64,000 nt of DNA, from positions 2,542,001-2,606,000 of the forward strand of contig JBHGNT010000004.1 in the NCBI GenBank assembly GCA_043228905.1, given 5' to 3'. This document shows positions 63,381-64,000 of the stretch, one piece after another. The notes under the pieces were generated by a model, which was not told the origin of the DNA, did not search any database, and saw nothing but the letters and a program-made list of their open reading frames with translations. Source of the stretch: Azolla caroliniana (Eukaryota; Polypodiophyta). A program made the translations under genes and the position numbers. Positions within the stretch are counted from its first letter, which is position 1; the number at the start of each line of letters is the position of its first letter.

Positions 63381-64000
63381 ATGGCATCAACATCAGGCTC
63401 GTCAGAAATGAGTCTACGAAAGTTCGATGGATCGAACTTCAACTTCTGGAAGGAACAAATGCAGGACTATCTCATAGTCAAGGGGCAAATCGACCCCATC
63501 GAACATGAAGAACCTCCAGAAGGATACAAACCAATTGAGTGGCAGAAGCTGGACAGAATCGTCCGCGCCACGATTCGGATGCACCTATCGGAATCGGTAT
63601 ACTTCACGGTGCAATCGTGTACGACAGCATTCGAACTGTGGAAAACACTGTCGGACACTTACGAAAAGAAGGTCGCCGCAACGAAGATGTTTCTGATCCG
63701 GCGCCTCTACAACTTGCGGATGAAAGAATCCGACTCGGTCCAAGCACACCTCAATGAGTACGAAAGCATAAGCTCCCAAATCTCGTCACAGGGGACGGCA
63801 ATCGAGGATGAACTCAGAGCAATGATACTCATGAGCAGCCTTCCCTCATCATGGGAAACTTTCGTTACAACCGTGTGCAACGCGTCAACCACGGCTGTTA
63901 AATACTCCGAAGTCACGAGCGCAATCCTGACCGAAGCAGCTCGGAGAAAGTCTTTCGCCAAAGACTCAACAGACGACGCTTACGTAGTACAAGGTTCGAC
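63381..64000 (+). CDS. Copia D Gag (N-terminal part, continues beyond window)
   Basis: Open from ATG 63381 to the right edge, 206 codons. MASTSGSSEMSLRKFDGSNF then NFWKEQMQDYLIVKGQIDP is a typical copia Gag start; later blocks are AFELWKTLSDTYEKK, KMFLIRRLYNLRMKESDSV and LRAMILMSSLPSSWETFV, the UBN2/retrotran-gag pattern. Zinc knuckle and pol should follow outside the window. No break is seen so far. The family differs from copia B/C. Confidence 0.9.
   Translation, partial: MASTSGSSEMSLRKFDGSNFNFWKEQMQDYLIVKGQIDPIEHEEPPEGYKPIEWQKLDRIVRATIRMHLSESVYFTVQSCTTAFELWKTLSDTYEKKVAATKMFLIRRLYNLRMKESDSVQAHLNEYESISSQISSQGTAIEDELRAMILMSSLPSSWETFVTTVCNASTTAVKYSEVTSAILTEAARRKSFAKDSTDDAYVVQGS

Overview
The window is plant nuclear DNA, almost certainly from a seed plant. 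Evidence for this is a MIR171 precursor, Ty1/copia and Ty3/gypsy LTR retrotransposons, plant-type LINE fragments with zf-RVT-like ends, and an insert of plant mitochondrial DNA (26S rRNA and native mitochondrial tRNA genes). I see no convincing intact protein-coding host gene. Almost all long reading frames belong to retroelements. The species cannot be fixed from the sequence; native-type mitochondrial tRNA-His and tRNA-Leu(UAA) genes weakly suggest a gymnosperm or early-diverging angiosperm.

Layout. 1-3267 (-): uninterrupted copia gag-pol running off the left edge; a perfect heat-shock element lies 1.3 kb upstream of its start. 4.6-20.5 kb: AT-rich, microsatellite-rich intergenic DNA whose one clear gene is MIR171 on the minus strand at about 9.3-9.4 kb. 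21-24.3 kb: an LTR scrap and three decayed LINE 3' ends. 24.3-30 kb (+): two decayed copia elements, A and B, B inserted into A. 30-36.2 kb: a young complete copia element C (-), with a 1357-codon ORF, near-identical LTRs and a 5-bp target duplication. 36.2-42.1 kb: mitochondrial DNA with trnH, a tRNA-like gene reading UUG, trnL(UAA), the 3' two-thirds of rrn26, and trnfM, all on the minus strand. 42.1-62.4 kb: a nest of gypsy elements. 62.4-64 kb (+): a fourth copia (D) running off the right edge.

The gypsy nest is the most interesting part. An old minus-strand pol gene ('host pol', pieces at 42.12-42.34 and 52.70-53.82 kb) was split by a plus-strand gag-only element (G1a). G1a was in turn split by a complete pol-bearing element (G2, 44611-51573). 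The uninterrupted counterpart of the G2 insertion site survives in G1c. Further right, two more gag-only elements (G1b, G1c, minus strand) sit in tandem, sharing an LTR block with two extra copies lacking U3. G1 carries gag but no protease, reverse transcriptase or integrase, yet shares LTR termini, primer-binding site, polypurine tract and a homologous Gag with G2. I therefore read G1 as a non-autonomous gag-only family served by a G2-like partner. Each G1 also carries a degenerate repeat module of unknown role between gag and the 3' LTR.

G2, copia A, copia B and the LINEs are broken. Copia 1, copia C and (as far as visible) copia D are open and could be recently active.
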